From Strongylocentrotus droebachiensis (taxonomy: Eukaryota; Echinodermata; Echinoidea; Camarodonta; Strongylocentrotidae), in contig JAVYIG010005305.1 of assembly GCA_035222895.1 (NCBI GenBank), forward strand, positions 1 to 64,000: a DNA stretch of 64,000 nucleotides, written 5' to 3'. The position numbers and the translations under genes were made by a program. The stretch's first letter is position 1; every line of letters begins with the position of its first letter. The notes under the pieces were generated by a model that made no database searches, was not told the DNA's origin, and saw only the letters and a program-made list of their open reading frames with translations. Positions 11,445-24,500 of this stretch are shown piece after piece.

Positions 11445-12493
11445 CAGTGCGTCCCAGAAAAAACGAAACCGAGAAGTATCGATGTTTTATCATAACTTAA
11501 TCACATCCATACTTAAAGACCGTCAACACTACTGGGCCAGAAGGGATCAGACCACACAGTGAGGTCACTGACAGGTGGCTATCTCATTACCTCAGCTCTC
11601 AACTAACATAAGAAAAAGAGGATCATGGGGGACCAACAGGCACCGATTGGCGAAGTTTTCTATATAGAGGGAGCAAGTAGCTACAAGTAGGACAGTGGGG
11701 CTTTAATGAATGATACATATTTGGAAAGCTTAGAGTCTCTTCTTTCAGTTGATGCTACTTAGATGATGCATATTTCACGCATGAGTGATTACAAGCAATT
11801 TGAACGAAGGAAACCAAAAAGACATTTGGCGGGCGGTATCTGAATTTCGAAGAAAAATTCACATTTCTAGAAAGTTGAGTTTCTGCCCTTTCATATGACA
11901 CCTCAATCAGGAAAAATGAGCGAGGAATAACAAAGTTCTGTTTGTTTAAAGTAGCCCCTACATTTTCATAATTTCAACAAACGAATTTGTTTTCACTGGG
12001 TGCCTGCCGTAGCAAAAAGCAGATTTGACAAAAGACTTAAATCCGTTTCGTTGACAATCAGCCATGCATGAAGACTCTCGTCTACGGCTGATTGTCAACG
12101 AAACGGAGTTAAGTCTTTTGTTAATTTCGTTTATGGATACGGCAGGCAGCCAGTGATTATGGAAATGCAAGCACTACTTTAAACAAACAGAACTTTGTCA
12201 TTCCTCGCTCATTTTTCCTGATTGAGGTGTCATATGAAAGGGCAGAAACTCAACTTTCTAGAAATGTGAATTTTTCTCCGAAATTCAGATACCGCCCGCC
12301 AAATGTCTTTTTGGTTTCCTTCCTTCAAATTGCTTTTAATTACTCATGCGTGAAATATGCATCATCTGAGTAGCATCACATGAAAGAGGAGACTCTAAGC
12401 TTTCCAAATATGTATCATTCATTAATTATAGTTGTGATTAAGTTATGATAGAACATCGATACTTCTCGGTTTCGTTTTTTCTGGGACGCACTG
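11445..12493. mobile_element. 1.05-kb near-palindromic fold-back transposon with TA target sites
   Basis: The ends are CAGTGCGTCCCAGAAAAAAC and its inverse, each flanked by TA (11443..11444 and 12494..12495), as in Tc1/mariner elements. Almost the whole right arm (12086..12493) is the reverse complement of the left arm, folding around a loop of about 22 bp at 12064..12085. The left arm carries an extra unpaired segment of about 190 bp near 11515..11700. No transposase frame is present, so this is a non-autonomous fold-back copy. Confidence 0.85.
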
Positions 12494-13110
12494 TATATAT
12501 GAGTTCATCAGTAAAAATGTGTTAAAAGTGAAATTCAGCATTGATAGCAGAGTAAACGCAGCAAAATCAGAAGACCAGAGTTGCTTTTCGATCTCCCCTG
12601 TAGAGAAAGTGGAAATGCGTACGTTTGTTTTGTTTCAACATTTAAGAACGTTGGTCTCAACACAAGACACTACGGAGATGCGTCATAGAATACATCAAAC
12701 ACTAAATAATAATATTATTTGCCAACTCGTTCCACGTTTCATAATCTTGAGTATTAAATAAAGTGTTGGGTTCCTTAGAATTCTATTCGATTTTTCATTA
12801 TTTTAATGATCCTATTCATGAATCGAACGAATGCATCGAACATATCAAATTCTCCTGTCAGAGTTTTAAGCGCGGTTGCTAAAGATACATTCACGACCCT
12901 TGACTTTTAAAGTGCAAGGTCTTCGAAGATATATCATTATAGATCAGACGTATCACCTCCCAAAGGAGGTTCACTAGGGGGTAGTTATTGGGCACCAAAA
13001 AGCTTAGTTTTAGTGGTGCCTCACATTTGTCGACAAATTTATTTTGTTAATATTTGTGGGCCTACCTCTGTCGGAAAAATGCAAACATTTATAGGTAATC
13101 TCTGTTTGCT

Positions 13111-13290
13111 AATTAGGGCTGTTTTCGAATGAACGCCTGATGACATCCTTTTCACCATTGTTTTTATTTTGTCATGATTTTCCTCTTTTGTCAAATTAGG
13201 GCTGTTCTCTTAAGAATACATGATGGCATTCTTTCTTTCCTCTCAACATTGTTATTTATTGTGTCATGATTTTTCCTCATTTTTGTTTGT
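13111..13290. repeat. tandem duplication of about 83-90 bp
   Basis: Two diverged copies starting ATTAGGGCTGTT at 13112 and 13195. Both run through TGATG(A/G)CAT and a TTGTCATGATTTTCCTC-like segment. Confidence 0.7.
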
Positions 13291-13429
13291 TGGGGGGGGG
13301 GGCGACAACATTCTTAAGGCGTTTGCATGACGTCTTGGCAACGTTGAAACGTTTAAATACAGGACGTTTTATTAACGTACCAAAATGTCTTGTTTTCCCC
13401 CTTACAAACTCGTCAGAAGATGCTCCTCA

Positions 13430-13458
13430 GGCCCCCCCCCCTCCCCCCCCCCCCCGCC
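13430..13458. repeat. poly-C tract
   Basis: C homopolymer with few interruptions. A shorter G run lies at 13292..13302. Confidence 0.9.
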
Positions 13459-13740
13459 CCTCTACTCCCACTTCACTAAGTTTTTATGACGGCTCTTTTG
13501 ACTTCACCCTCTCTCAATCACGTCAATCCTCAAATAGATTCCTAAGTATCATATCGGGTCATTGCTAAATGTCATGCTAGCCTGGTTCCCCCAAAAATCT
13601 TAATTTTACGTCACGACTAGTTGCCATAGAAATAGACGCGATGATTGATGTCTTCCGACAAACAGGGGTGCAGCTGAAGCATGATGCCTCTCCTGGTTTG
13701 CTAAAAACATAAATTGAAACATGACCTATTTAAAAGACCA

Positions 13741-13792
13741 GGGCCCTGTTTCACAATTTTTTTATCAATAACAAGTTTTATGAAACAGGGAC
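13741..13792. repeat. 52-bp hairpin with CCCTGTTTCA ends
   Basis: GGGCCCTGTTTCA pairs with TGAAACAGGGACC, a minimal fold-back of a type resembling the GTTTCACAAA element at 57647. Confidence 0.6.
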
Positions 13793-13869
13793 CTAGTTAT
13801 TACGAGGAAGTTCAGAACATCACTGTTTATTTTGTACCTGATTATAAAAGGTGAAATAGAAGGAAGAGA

Positions 13870-13875
13870 AAATGA

Positions 13876-13908
<33 letters not shown>

Positions 13909-13985
13909 AGGGAGAAGAAAGAAAGAAAGATATATAAATAGATAAGATAGATAGACAGATTAGATAGAGATAGAGATACATGTAT
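13870..13985. repeat. (GA)n and (GATA)n microsatellite
   Basis: GA tract, then GAAA repeats, then GATA/GACAGATA repeats. Confidence 0.9.
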
Positions 13986-13989
13986 AAAG

Positions 13990-15180
13990 AAAGAGGGAAG
14001 CAAGAAATAGAGAATAACAATCTCTTCAAATTTGCATATTATTGCAAGTTTCAAGTTTATTAGAGGGTCGAGTGTCGAACACCTTGAAAATGTTCCATTT
14101 CATGAATTTTGTTATAATAAGTTGTCTATGGTGTACTTCTATATTTAGCTTTGCATGTTTCTCATACTTATTCTCTTTGCAGCGAGCTTGAAAACTCGCC
14201 CCCTTTTAAAGATGCCTTGTTTTCCCCATTGCTAGCTGACGTCACATTCTCTTCGTCATCACAAGAAGGAAGATGTCTGATGTAACGGTAAACAAATATT
14301 AGTTTGTTGCTCCTAACAGCTCTAACAAGCCGTAGAGAAACAAGCAATACACCAATTACATGCATTTCTATTGATGTACCGTTCATTCAAAAGCAAAAAA
14401 ACAACCACATTTGCATCTACCGCAAAAACAATTTCAACATAAGGTAACAAAATTGAAAGCTAATCATTGTGCATACATCTATCTAAAATAAATTCTAAAT
14501 GTATTTTCAAGTAAAGAGCAAACATTCTAGTGTGCTGCAATTAGGATTTGCCTTTGTATTGTTCATCTTCCATTCACACATCCTTTTTGACAAATATACA
14601 CAATCATAAACAATCGGACGTATTGATTTAGAAATCACACAGTGATTGCCTTTTGTTTGTTTCTATGTTTTATGCTTTCATCGGGGCACCATACAAACAA
14701 ATGCTGTGACATTTGATAATGACTGCACATAATGATAATACAATTGGATGTGTTAACGGCGAAAATACGTGCTTTGTCATGTTGCACGTAGACAATATTT
14801 TCATACGTCGAGAAAACATAATCCACAACAGATCTCAAAACCAAATACAAGCTGTGAGGAGGAATGGTATAACAATTTTAATTTCCTTTTTGTTCTTCTT
14901 CAAAATTCCATTATTTTGGGCGATATTGTTTTAAAAGAGGGGGGGGGGGGGGCTTTCCTTTAAATCGATTGGTTGAAAACATATGAAAACAATCAGTATC
15001 AAACAGGAATGAAAACAAATTTGTAGAAATATAAATTGCGAGCATGTCAAAGAGGTGAATTATCACTAAAGGAATGGCGTAGCGTGGGTCTATTTATTGA
15101 AGATGGGGTGGGGGCACATGTCCTAACAAATTGTACAAAATATGGGGGAGCATTTCATCTTGTTTTCTTCTTTTTAGTTC
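13990..15180. other. intergenic, no gene seen
   Basis: AT-rich, with a G run at 14939..14952. Overlapping short open frames on both strands have no recognisable family. Confidence 0.5.
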
Positions 15181-15385
15181 TTTTAATTGATTTCCCTTTA
15201 TCCCCCTCCCTACTCTCTGTCTCTGTCACTCTCCCCTCTCTGTGTGCGTGCGTGTGCGTGCATGTGAGTTTGCGCGTGTGCGTGTGAGTATATGTGTGTG
15301 TGTCCCTATATATCTCTCTCTCTCTCGCTCTCTCTTTCTCTCTAATGCCTCTCTCTTTCCTTTTCCCTCTTTCCCCCACCTCCCC
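15181..15385. repeat. pyrimidine-rich and (TG)n/(TC)n low-complexity tract
   Basis: Successive CCCTC-rich, GTGCGTG-rich and CTCTCT-rich segments. Confidence 0.9.
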
Positions 15386-15399
15386 TTTCACACAATTTC

Positions 15400-16550
15400 C
15401 ATCTGCTCATTGATGTCATAACGAACGACTTCATTATATATATTTCATTCATGCCGAGATATGCCAAGAGTATGCTAAGACCATCAATTCACGGTCGTTC
15501 TGTTATACAATATGTACATATAGATCTCAGCTTAGCATGACGAGCCAATAAAGTAACGATTACTAAAAAATGATTTGTATTCATATTACTTGAAATGAAA
15601 CAATTTCACTAGAAATAAGCTCTTTGTCATATCGACGATACGCTAGCTTGAATAAAAGCAAAACCTCAGAAAAATAATAACATAAATAATCCCAATGTAA
15701 GAATGGAAAAAGGACACAAAGTAAAAATGAATTATGACATTTTGAAAGTATATACCCCGCATGGTGGTAAGATCACCTATTGTGATGTCATACACGAAGG
15801 ACTCTCCCATTTGTGTTCTGAATCGGAATTACTCAAAATCATCTGTTATCTCAATTCTTGAGAACAAAATGTATTGTGGGAGAACATGATCAATTATGCT
15901 ACAATAACTTTTCATTGACGAAAAGTCTATTTTGTCATTCAAAATGAAAAGGGAAATGGCGATTTTAACTTTTTGTATAGTGCTAATTAAGACAATGATC
16001 AGTTGTCATATTCAATGTTTATAAATGAATGAATTTCTCTCCTGCATCCTGAAAAGAATAAGAGTTATTTCTCCAAGGAGATATCAATACCTCCTTGGTA
16101 CCATAATATTGACCTGTTGTCGAGGTAAAGACTCGCTTCTCAAAGCTGTTGTTGGAGTGACCTCTCAAATCCTGGACGTAACTTCTGTTCGTTGGATGAT
16201 TGTATTTCCCGGTCGTCATCATTATGAATTATGTAACCATCTTCTCATTGCTGAACATATCATCATGTTTCTTTTTCTTTGAAAACAATTTCTTTCTTAC
16301 TTTTCTTTTCTATCCAAAGAAGATCACAGCGTTTTTTTTAAAATCCATTAACGATTTATCTGCTTTCTGTATAATTGTGACCGTGAATGGTAAATCAGTT
16401 ATATTATTCTAATAATAGTCATAAATCTCTTTTAATAATTGGTAGAAAAAAGGGAGTCGTTTACTTTTTATTTCCTATATTTTGCAAGAACAAAATGATA
16501 TTTCTCTCGACATCTCTTGATGACAATGCATTCACTCTCTTTCTCACCAA
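15400..16550. other. intergenic, no gene seen
   Basis: AT-rich. Short open frames only, no family recognised. Confidence 0.5.
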
Positions 16551-16970
16551 GTTGTTTGGTATAACGTTTATACTAGTTACTGCCCCATTGTTTGGTGTAA
16601 CATTTATATCAGTTACTTTCCTCTGTGTGGTTTGGTATAACGTTCATATAGTTACTGACCCGTTTGGTGTAACGCTTACATACCAGTAATTTAATGCCCA
16701 GTTGTTTGGTATAAGTACGTTTATACCAGTTACTTTCCTATGTGTGGTTTGGTATAACGTTCATATAGTTACTGACCCGTTTGGTGTAACGCTTACATAC
16801 CAGTAATTTAATGCCCAGTTGTTTGGTATAAGTACGTTTATACCAGTTACTTTCCTATGTGTGGTTTGGTATAACGTTTATACAAGTTAGTGCCCCGTTT
16901 GGTATAAGGCTTATATACAGTTAATGCCCGGTTGTTTGGTATAACGCTTATACCAGTAAGTGCTCAGTTT
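16551..16970. repeat. minisatellite with 117-bp higher-order unit
   Basis: Basic unit of roughly 39 bp containing GTTTGGTATAACG, TTATACCAGTTA and TGCCC. In the middle, three-unit blocks repeat almost identically: TGTGTGGTTTGG begins at 16624, 16741 and 16858, a period of exactly 117 bp. Outer units are more diverged. Confidence 0.9.
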
Positions 16971-17690
16971 ATAGATGTAGCATTATCCCATCAATGTTGC
17001 TATAATAATAAGAGTCATATGTCTTGTAATTTTCTTTTGTTGCAGGAAATTCTGAAATGTTCATGTCCTTTGTACTATGCATATTTTTTCAATACTGAAT
17101 GTCTTGCCTTACAAATAAAATAAAATTACAAACAATAAACATGGTTGAGGGCCTGTTTTATTGTGTGTGGCTTTTGTAATGGATAAACAATTAATGTGTA
17201 ATATACACGTCTACCTATAATCTTTTAAACGTGTCATGGATGTGAAGGCCCCTATATGATACCGCTTGTTATTAAAGTAAATGAAAATGTTAAGCTAAGG
17301 AATAAAAGTTCATATTTAGGTCCTTGTGAAACATTTTCGTGGATATTTTTGCCTTCATTTCACCGCAGCTCTTGAAGTTGCGGTTGTACCCGATTATGTG
17401 AGGGATATTGCATAAAAAGTACATCCTCGTAGTTCGCTTTGAAATAACATATGCCACTCACATGAACTGCTACTTTTCAAACATTTTCAATTTAAATCAC
17501 AACGGCACTCCAACCATAATTAACAATACAAATATGCTTTTCATAACAAACTTGTCAAACATTCCATATTTTTTAATTATTGCTGTAAAGTAATTTGGAT
17601 ATTTAGTACTGTAGATCAATTTTTAATTATTCTATTGTTGTTATCAATAATGAATTGTCCCTCTTCCTCAGCCATTCATACGCAGAAATC
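16971..17690. other. region upstream of the MMP-B promoter block, no gene seen
   Basis: AT-rich, no recognised coding or repeat structure. Confidence 0.5.
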
Positions 17691-17691
17691 T

Positions 17692-17803
17692 TACTCATCG
17701 ACGCACGGTCTCTGCTGCCCCCTCACAAACCGGCCAGAATCGTGAAGTTTGATTGGACCAAACTTAATTATTCCTTCCCGTCAATAGTTATTATTCATCA
17801 TAC
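17692..17803 (+). promoter_or_regulatory. conserved upstream block of MMP-B
   Basis: Homologous to 37599..37711 upstream of MMP-C. Shared words in the same order are TACTCATC, ACGC, CGGCC, GATTGG, AATTA, CCTTCCCGTCA and TATTATTCATCA. GATTGG lies 562 bp before the start codon in both genes and TATTATTCATCA lies 524 bp (B) or 523 bp (C) before it. GATTGG is an inverted CCAAT box. The conservation against diverged flanks suggests a retained promoter or enhancer core; the transcription start is not known. Confidence 0.6.
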
Positions 17804-18312
17804 ACAATTACGCGTTGCCCGGGCTGTGAACGTCCCAACCTTCTTAAAAAAACTTTTTGTCTGTCCACCGATCTCTCACCCCCTCCTAACTACATTCCGG
17901 CAATATTCCCCTTCCTCGTTCATTCTCGGTTTATACTCGTTCACTTTTCCTGTGTCCTATTCCTTCAGAACCCGTCTGCCAGGTTGGCGGTTGTAGTTTT
18001 TTTAAGCACCCACTTTAAGCGGCAGCTGCGGAATCACGTGCGGCTTTTACGAAGGATCAGCAAGGGGTTAGTACTATTGATCGAGTGTGCCAGTACTCCA
18101 GTCTCGGCTCCTAGTCCAGCCCTGCCTCACGGGAGAATAAGGAAGTGCCCCCATCAACATTGATCTGTAGAAACAACTCCTGAAGGCGAAGGGTTACTCG
18201 GAATTATACTCTCATTAATTAAGAACTTCGTTATAATTCTGGAGCTGTAAGGTTGATTACATGAGCTCTGTTCTTCAAGTAATTATAGACGCAAGGATCA
18301 TCATCATTGATC

Positions 18313-18597
18313 ATGTTCAAAACGAATTCTTTACGAGCCAGCCCACGGCTTCTGGTGCTCTTGGGAATATGTATACTGCCTGTTTCAGTTCTTGGCCAAT
18401 TCTGGCAAGGGAATACCGATGGAGAGTACGCGAACCTTGATCAGGACTACCCCAATAATTACAATAATTACAACTATCCCCAGTACCAGGGTATGGGGCC
18501 CAATGGTCAGCAGCAGCAGCCGCAGGGTCAGGCCACCGTGAGCTCCAATGCAGATTCCGATGAGGATTTAGACCCAGAGGATGTTGCCTTCATGAAG
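18313..18597 (+). CDS. MMP-B exon 1: signal peptide and N-terminal Q/Y/acidic region
   Basis: Starts [18 protein letters not shown] with cleavage expected after SVLG. Then comes an Asn/Tyr/Gln-rich stretch ending in the acidic [15 protein letters not shown]. The phase-0 donor is GTAAGA. MMP-C exon 1 shows the same QFWQ start, YPQYQG and DPED words. Intron 1 is 8.3 kb. Confidence 0.88.
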
Positions 18598-21500
18598 GTA
18601 AGATAGCGATGATTTTAGGTTTAGTCCTACCTTGATTGAGAAAAACAATTTAGTGGAATGAGGATAATTATGATTTACCTAAGGTAGCCACTGCTATTCC
18701 TGTATGTCCTGTAATTATTACTATCCCAAACGATGTCAGGTACCCATTTGATACACCTTGGGCGAGAGGGAAAAATGTGGGTAACCACCTTGTCGGAGAA
18801 TATAAGCACCAATCAAGGATCAAACCCGGAACCTATGGTAGAAGAGTCAATAACTTCACCATTTTAGTACTAGCTTCACACTTTATCCTTAAAGTCAACG
18901 CGATCAGGGGACCGACGATGCCTTATACCTTAAAGGTCCTATCTGAGGTACTTTGTAATTGAGGATGAATCTAAATACCAAAAGGCCTTTACTCAGGCTA
19001 ACCCATGGAACTCCCGGTCATATACCCACTATTAAAACCTATCCAGGTAGCGTAGCAATCACCCCTCAAGAAGGTGATACGTTTCAGCATTTATTTAAAT
19101 GAGATTTATTTCATGTCACTTCTGTTTTAATGTACATGTCATTGTAAGTGTAAATGAAAGAATGACAGGTTTCATGTTTATAGCACCGTTTATAAAAAGA
19201 TGTTAGACCTTTCAATTGCTTTGTTGTCCTTTAAGAAGGGACATTTGAAAATAGCCGCCTACACCGAGTCCATGTTTAATATAATGTCTACATTTTAAAC
19301 GATCTTGTCAGTCTAATTAGATGGAAACAATAATACAAATACCCGATAAAAAAAAATGTATTGCATTACAACACGCGATGCTAATATTCTAATTCAATTT
19401 TTTGTTAAATGAAACGAAGATTTAAATAAAAGACTCTCTGAAATGACCGATTACCTGTTGTACAAGGGCTTAAGTTAGTAACTTAAATTAGGTTAATGGT
19501 AACAAATATATGTATTTATGCCAACCTATTCATAAGGGTCGACGTTTAACCTGAAATGAACTGCTACAGTCGTTAAGCAAACCCGAGATCTCAGTGGTTC
19601 AATTTCTACCCTAAATAGGAAATTTCCCGAGAAAAATAGGAACACTCTAATCAAACTTTCCTGTTTAAGGAGGAAGTAATTGGCTACTGACAATACTCTG
19701 AGCTTACTAGGTCTGTTGTGGATTGTTTGTTGAACGTTGCTTTAAGAAGGTTCCTAATGACGTCATCGATATACGCCCATTATAAGTTACAGAAGACGAA
19801 AATTGATATGTTAAAGTAAATAAAATCTTATGTAACTTAGCAGTGGTGGATTTATGGGGGCATACCCAACCCGTGCCCTTTTATAAAACCCTAAGTACAA
19901 AAATCGTAATAATTGTGCCTCTCAAGTTTTGTTCTCGTGCCTCCTTTCAAATTGTAGACACAAAAGAGAACCGGAAAAGGAGATTTATTTTCTTTCTTGT
20001 TGCTCATTTAGAAATATGCGAATATCCGCCCCTGTAACATATCAAGTCATTTTTCATTCAACATTTGGCTTAATTAGCTGTTTTATGGGAATCAAGATGT
20101 ATCATTTGCACAAATAAAATCATTTTAAAAGAATGTAACAACAAAGTTAATGTGAACGTTAAAAGTACATTTAGAAATATTATCTTACATCAAACATATG
20201 TCGCAAAATAGAGAAACAAATTTCTTAATTATAAATATAAGATTAGATATCTTAAAGAAATCTGAATAAATTAATAGACAAATATAAAGTATAGATAAAA
20301 CATGAGTCGGAACTTCATCCGGGGGAAGGAAAGAGGTATGTGTTCCCTCCCATGTTATTCCTAGACCGAGATATAGAAGAAGAAAAATGACGTTCCCTCT
20401 TGAAAGACAACCCTTGTACCTGACCTTTCAATCGGCGCTCTCTTTCGTCCTACCACACCTATATAACCCCCATCCCCACCCACACACACCCACCCACACA
20501 TCCGTTCGCACAAATACGCGCACACACGCACTGTGTCAAATATGAGCCTGGAGTCAATGATATTACCTTCTCTATTAAAAAGGATCACCACACCCTCACA
20601 AACAACACAAAAACCCATTCTTCTTGCTAAAGTCCCTACACCTTGTACGTGGGAACATTACGTAATATCATACCAATAACTATACATATATATATATATA
20701 CACTCACAAATACAACACATAATGATGCTCCCTAATCTAAGAAATTGTTTTACAAATGTTCGCCCCTTATTCATGTCTACCTATTCTGAGTATCAAATCA
20801 GGAAGCATATAATGGAATGAGTTTAAGTGAAGATGATCGGTCACTAAAACACAGCTATCTTTACATAACTTTGAATGACATGTACTTACTTTGGATGTCA
20901 TTATATATATATTTTTTTTCTTTTGTGCGTGCGTCAGCAAATATTTCATATGCCTTACACTTTTGCTCAATAATCATTCAAATCAATATGTGCTGTATAC
21001 TTTCTGAACAGTTTTGGTGCAATGACATTCAAAAAAATTTAAAAAATCTTATTTACGAGTCGGTGACATGAAAATAGGTCTATTTGTTTATTCGAAGTTG
21101 TTTTGTTGCTCAAGGATACCATACATGTGATGACGTAGACGATAGTTTATCATGAGTGCACATCACAGTTGACTTTCCCATGACATTTATGAAATGACAG
21201 CGATACTCAGTGCCCCATGAAAAGAAAATATCCATACATCATGGATTGAGGTACTATTCTGAAGGCACAAACTCTTTGTAAAACAGTGTTCGAACTGCGA
21301 GACGCTGAATACTTCACTGTGCATTGTGTTACTATATTAATTACTATTAATTAGAATACATATTCTTGACGATTATGTAAATGTATGCGCATGCGCATTC
21401 AAATGGTTGGTGAATGGGAGACTTCAATAAAGCACCAGTGATGAGTAAAAAGTTAGCTAATTTCCACGATTATTATTGCTCTTTAGTTTCTTACGTGTTA

Positions 21501-24500
21501 ATATGGGGGAGAGTGTGATTTTTTTAATAATGTACCATCCACGGCGAGAAGGATTCTTTACTACTAAACATCATGCTCTTACTCATTGGACCTATACTTG
21601 CTACTCCTGTTACACAGGCAGAGTCACATTTACTCTAGGGTAAAGGCTTAGTATAATTGTATTTATTGTGTTTGAATGTCAAAACATAGTCTGTCCCCCG
21701 AGACTAGTACCAAAGTTGTCAGTTATCCAAACCTATATCTGTAATATAACATTTCGTCCTTACTTCATGCAGGCCATTATACTATGTATATTTGGCACAC
21801 CTTTTTTCCTGGCTTACTTTTCCTCTGGCAGTAACAAAACAGTAATTAATCTTATTATATTATTGAAAAATACAGTACTCAGTGGTGATGAAACAAAACA
21901 TAAATTGTTAACAGATTTCAAGCCATCAATTCACTGACGTTGAAGGCAAAACAATAACCGGAAAATAAGGATAATCAAAGATACCCCAATACTATAATTG
22001 ATAGTCATTAAACATCACAAACATGGACATTATGTGGCACAATACATTATGTTTATGATTTGTATGACTTGGCAGAATACTCTATCAGTAACCATGCAAG
22101 CTCACGAAGGCTTAATAATGCAATCCCTTTTTCTAATTACATATCAGGTATTTCCCTTATCTCCGCTTTCGCCAGAATTGATGTGGACATGCCCTATTAA
22201 CACAAGCTACGTCACAGCGCAATTTGCTGACTTCTTTTTACTGCTAGGTCATCTTAACTCGAGTCAGATTTATGTCTCAGTCACAACAACGGGATCAACA
22301 TTAGACCTGTAGTGGAACGAACAAAACATTTAAATTAAATTAACTTATTTAAAAAAGAGAGGTACAATATTCTGCAAAGTTGTTGGCATGCCAAACAAGG
22401 GTAATCACCTGAAGAAGGAGGACACATAACTGGAGTTAATTTACCTTTTACCCGGACATTTACACATTATATTTCTCTTTCCACTCACATTGTCAGTAGG
22501 TTTGACAAAAATGCCCCGTAAGAGTAAGTGAATAGTTCAACTAGTTAACACTCTAAATTTAAATGTATCTATTATTTCCTTCCTCTTTCACAATTATAAA
22601 ACATAATGTCCTTAGGTCATTCATTGATCCTACTATCTGCGAACCATAACGCAGATGTTGGGCCAAGATTTTATGTCATAACAAGACTGATTATTGGCAA
22701 TAGAATGATCATTCTGTTTTGCTTACTCTATTCGATCTCACTTCACGCCTAATTGAGATTTTAAACTATCGTTTCCGCTGTACGACTGAACAATGAAACC
22801 TCCTTTAGTTGAATCATTCGTTTTTGCTTTATGTATACGAAGAAACGGTGTATATTAAAAGTAAACAGTGGCTTATCTATTCAGGTATATTGTTAAAATG
22901 TCACAGAATTATCAGAATTCATAAACAAATTAACTAACAGGATAGAAAAGGTTATTCCCTCTTTTTTTGTTAGGGGTATTTCGGGTAGCACAATGACTCA
23001 TGATAAGGTATTAACATTATGGAATAGGATCAAGTCGGATTTGATATTCGAGTTATTTTTCTGAATTATTGCAGTTCCTTTACATACACCGAGACATAAA
23101 AGGGACGGACTGACATGAGGAGAAGTGCTAAAACTAATTTCTGGTGAATTAACGTTGAATGTGAAACACATTACGCGGCCCTGCTGACTTTGTTTTTTGA
23201 ATAAATAAATAAATAACTCCTTAACTTCAAAATATATCTTGTAAATATCAGTAGAGTTTTTTTGAGGGAGAAACATCTAGAAGTAGTCAATGATCTGAGT
23301 AACTCCTTCAATCTTGATGTTGCAGTACAACAGACTAACATGACTAAATAAAATTCAACAATTAAAGATGCACAATACTTTAAATAGATGAAAGGAAACA
23401 TGGAATGATAACAAAACAAGATCACATGACATCAGTGTAGTTACTAATCTCTCCCAAGAGGTACAAAGGCAAGGCATAAGCAGCTCTTACCGAAATAACA
23501 ACATGACTCACGCTCACAATGGTTTAATGTATATAGGTACAGACAAGAAAACTAGTCTGACTTTGGGAAAACACACTGTATACTTCTTACAGAATCCACG
23601 ATTTGTTAAAATAAGCTATTGCCAAAGAGAAATTGTTTGTTTTAGTTTAAGTAGGGTAAGTTTAAGGATTTATATAAGGGAGGGGAACAATCCCCCCCCC
23701 CCCCAGAACAAAAATGCAACAAAAATTAATAAATGAATTAATAAACAAATAAATTAATTAATTAATTAGTTCATAAATATTTAAAAAATATAATAAAAAA
23801 GGCGGAATTTGTGTTCTTGTGTACTTTTAAAGGTATTTTTAAATGGATGGAAGATATTTTCATTCAGGAAGTTCCTTTCTGCAATGGTGCAAGTGTCATT
23901 TTATCTACTATTTTGCTCTTTAAACTCTTGGTTTGATACTTTGGTTGTAGGGTGCAGGGACACGCAGGTTTACTCAAAGATTCACTTGTATCATTGTCAG
24001 TCAGTATCTATTCTTAAAAAGCACATAACACGCCATGGCGAATGAAAAGTAAAAGAAATACAACAAACGCGACAGCTGATACTGGCATGAATCATCATCA
24101 TGTCGTACGAATAATTCTTTATAAAAAAGCATGTTAAAGGGAGAAAATCTTCATTTTCTATAAAGGTCATGTAATGAGATACAACATTTTAAAAAGCCGT
24201 ATCTCTGATTTTAGCAAACCACGACATAATTCGCGTTATCTGATTTCACGAAATCCTGGATCAAAACGAGAAAAGATATCAGATTCTCGTTCAAAGCCAC
24301 AATATTCAGCAAAAACTGCTCTAACCGTGAACATGCATACAGAACTGTTGTGTATAATATCATGCCAATATATAAGAGTCCCCAATGCACGTACTGTATA
24401 AGTTAAAGGTTGACTAAATTACAAATTCATGTTGACTTTTGTTGTAATAATGTATACATCACATATATTTTGAGTTTTTGATGTACATTTGGATTTTTGT

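Noticed and set aside
17655-17996. 113-codon open frame upstream of MMP-B
   Set aside because: It overlaps the conserved upstream block, whose counterpart before MMP-C does not keep this frame; no domain is recognisable.
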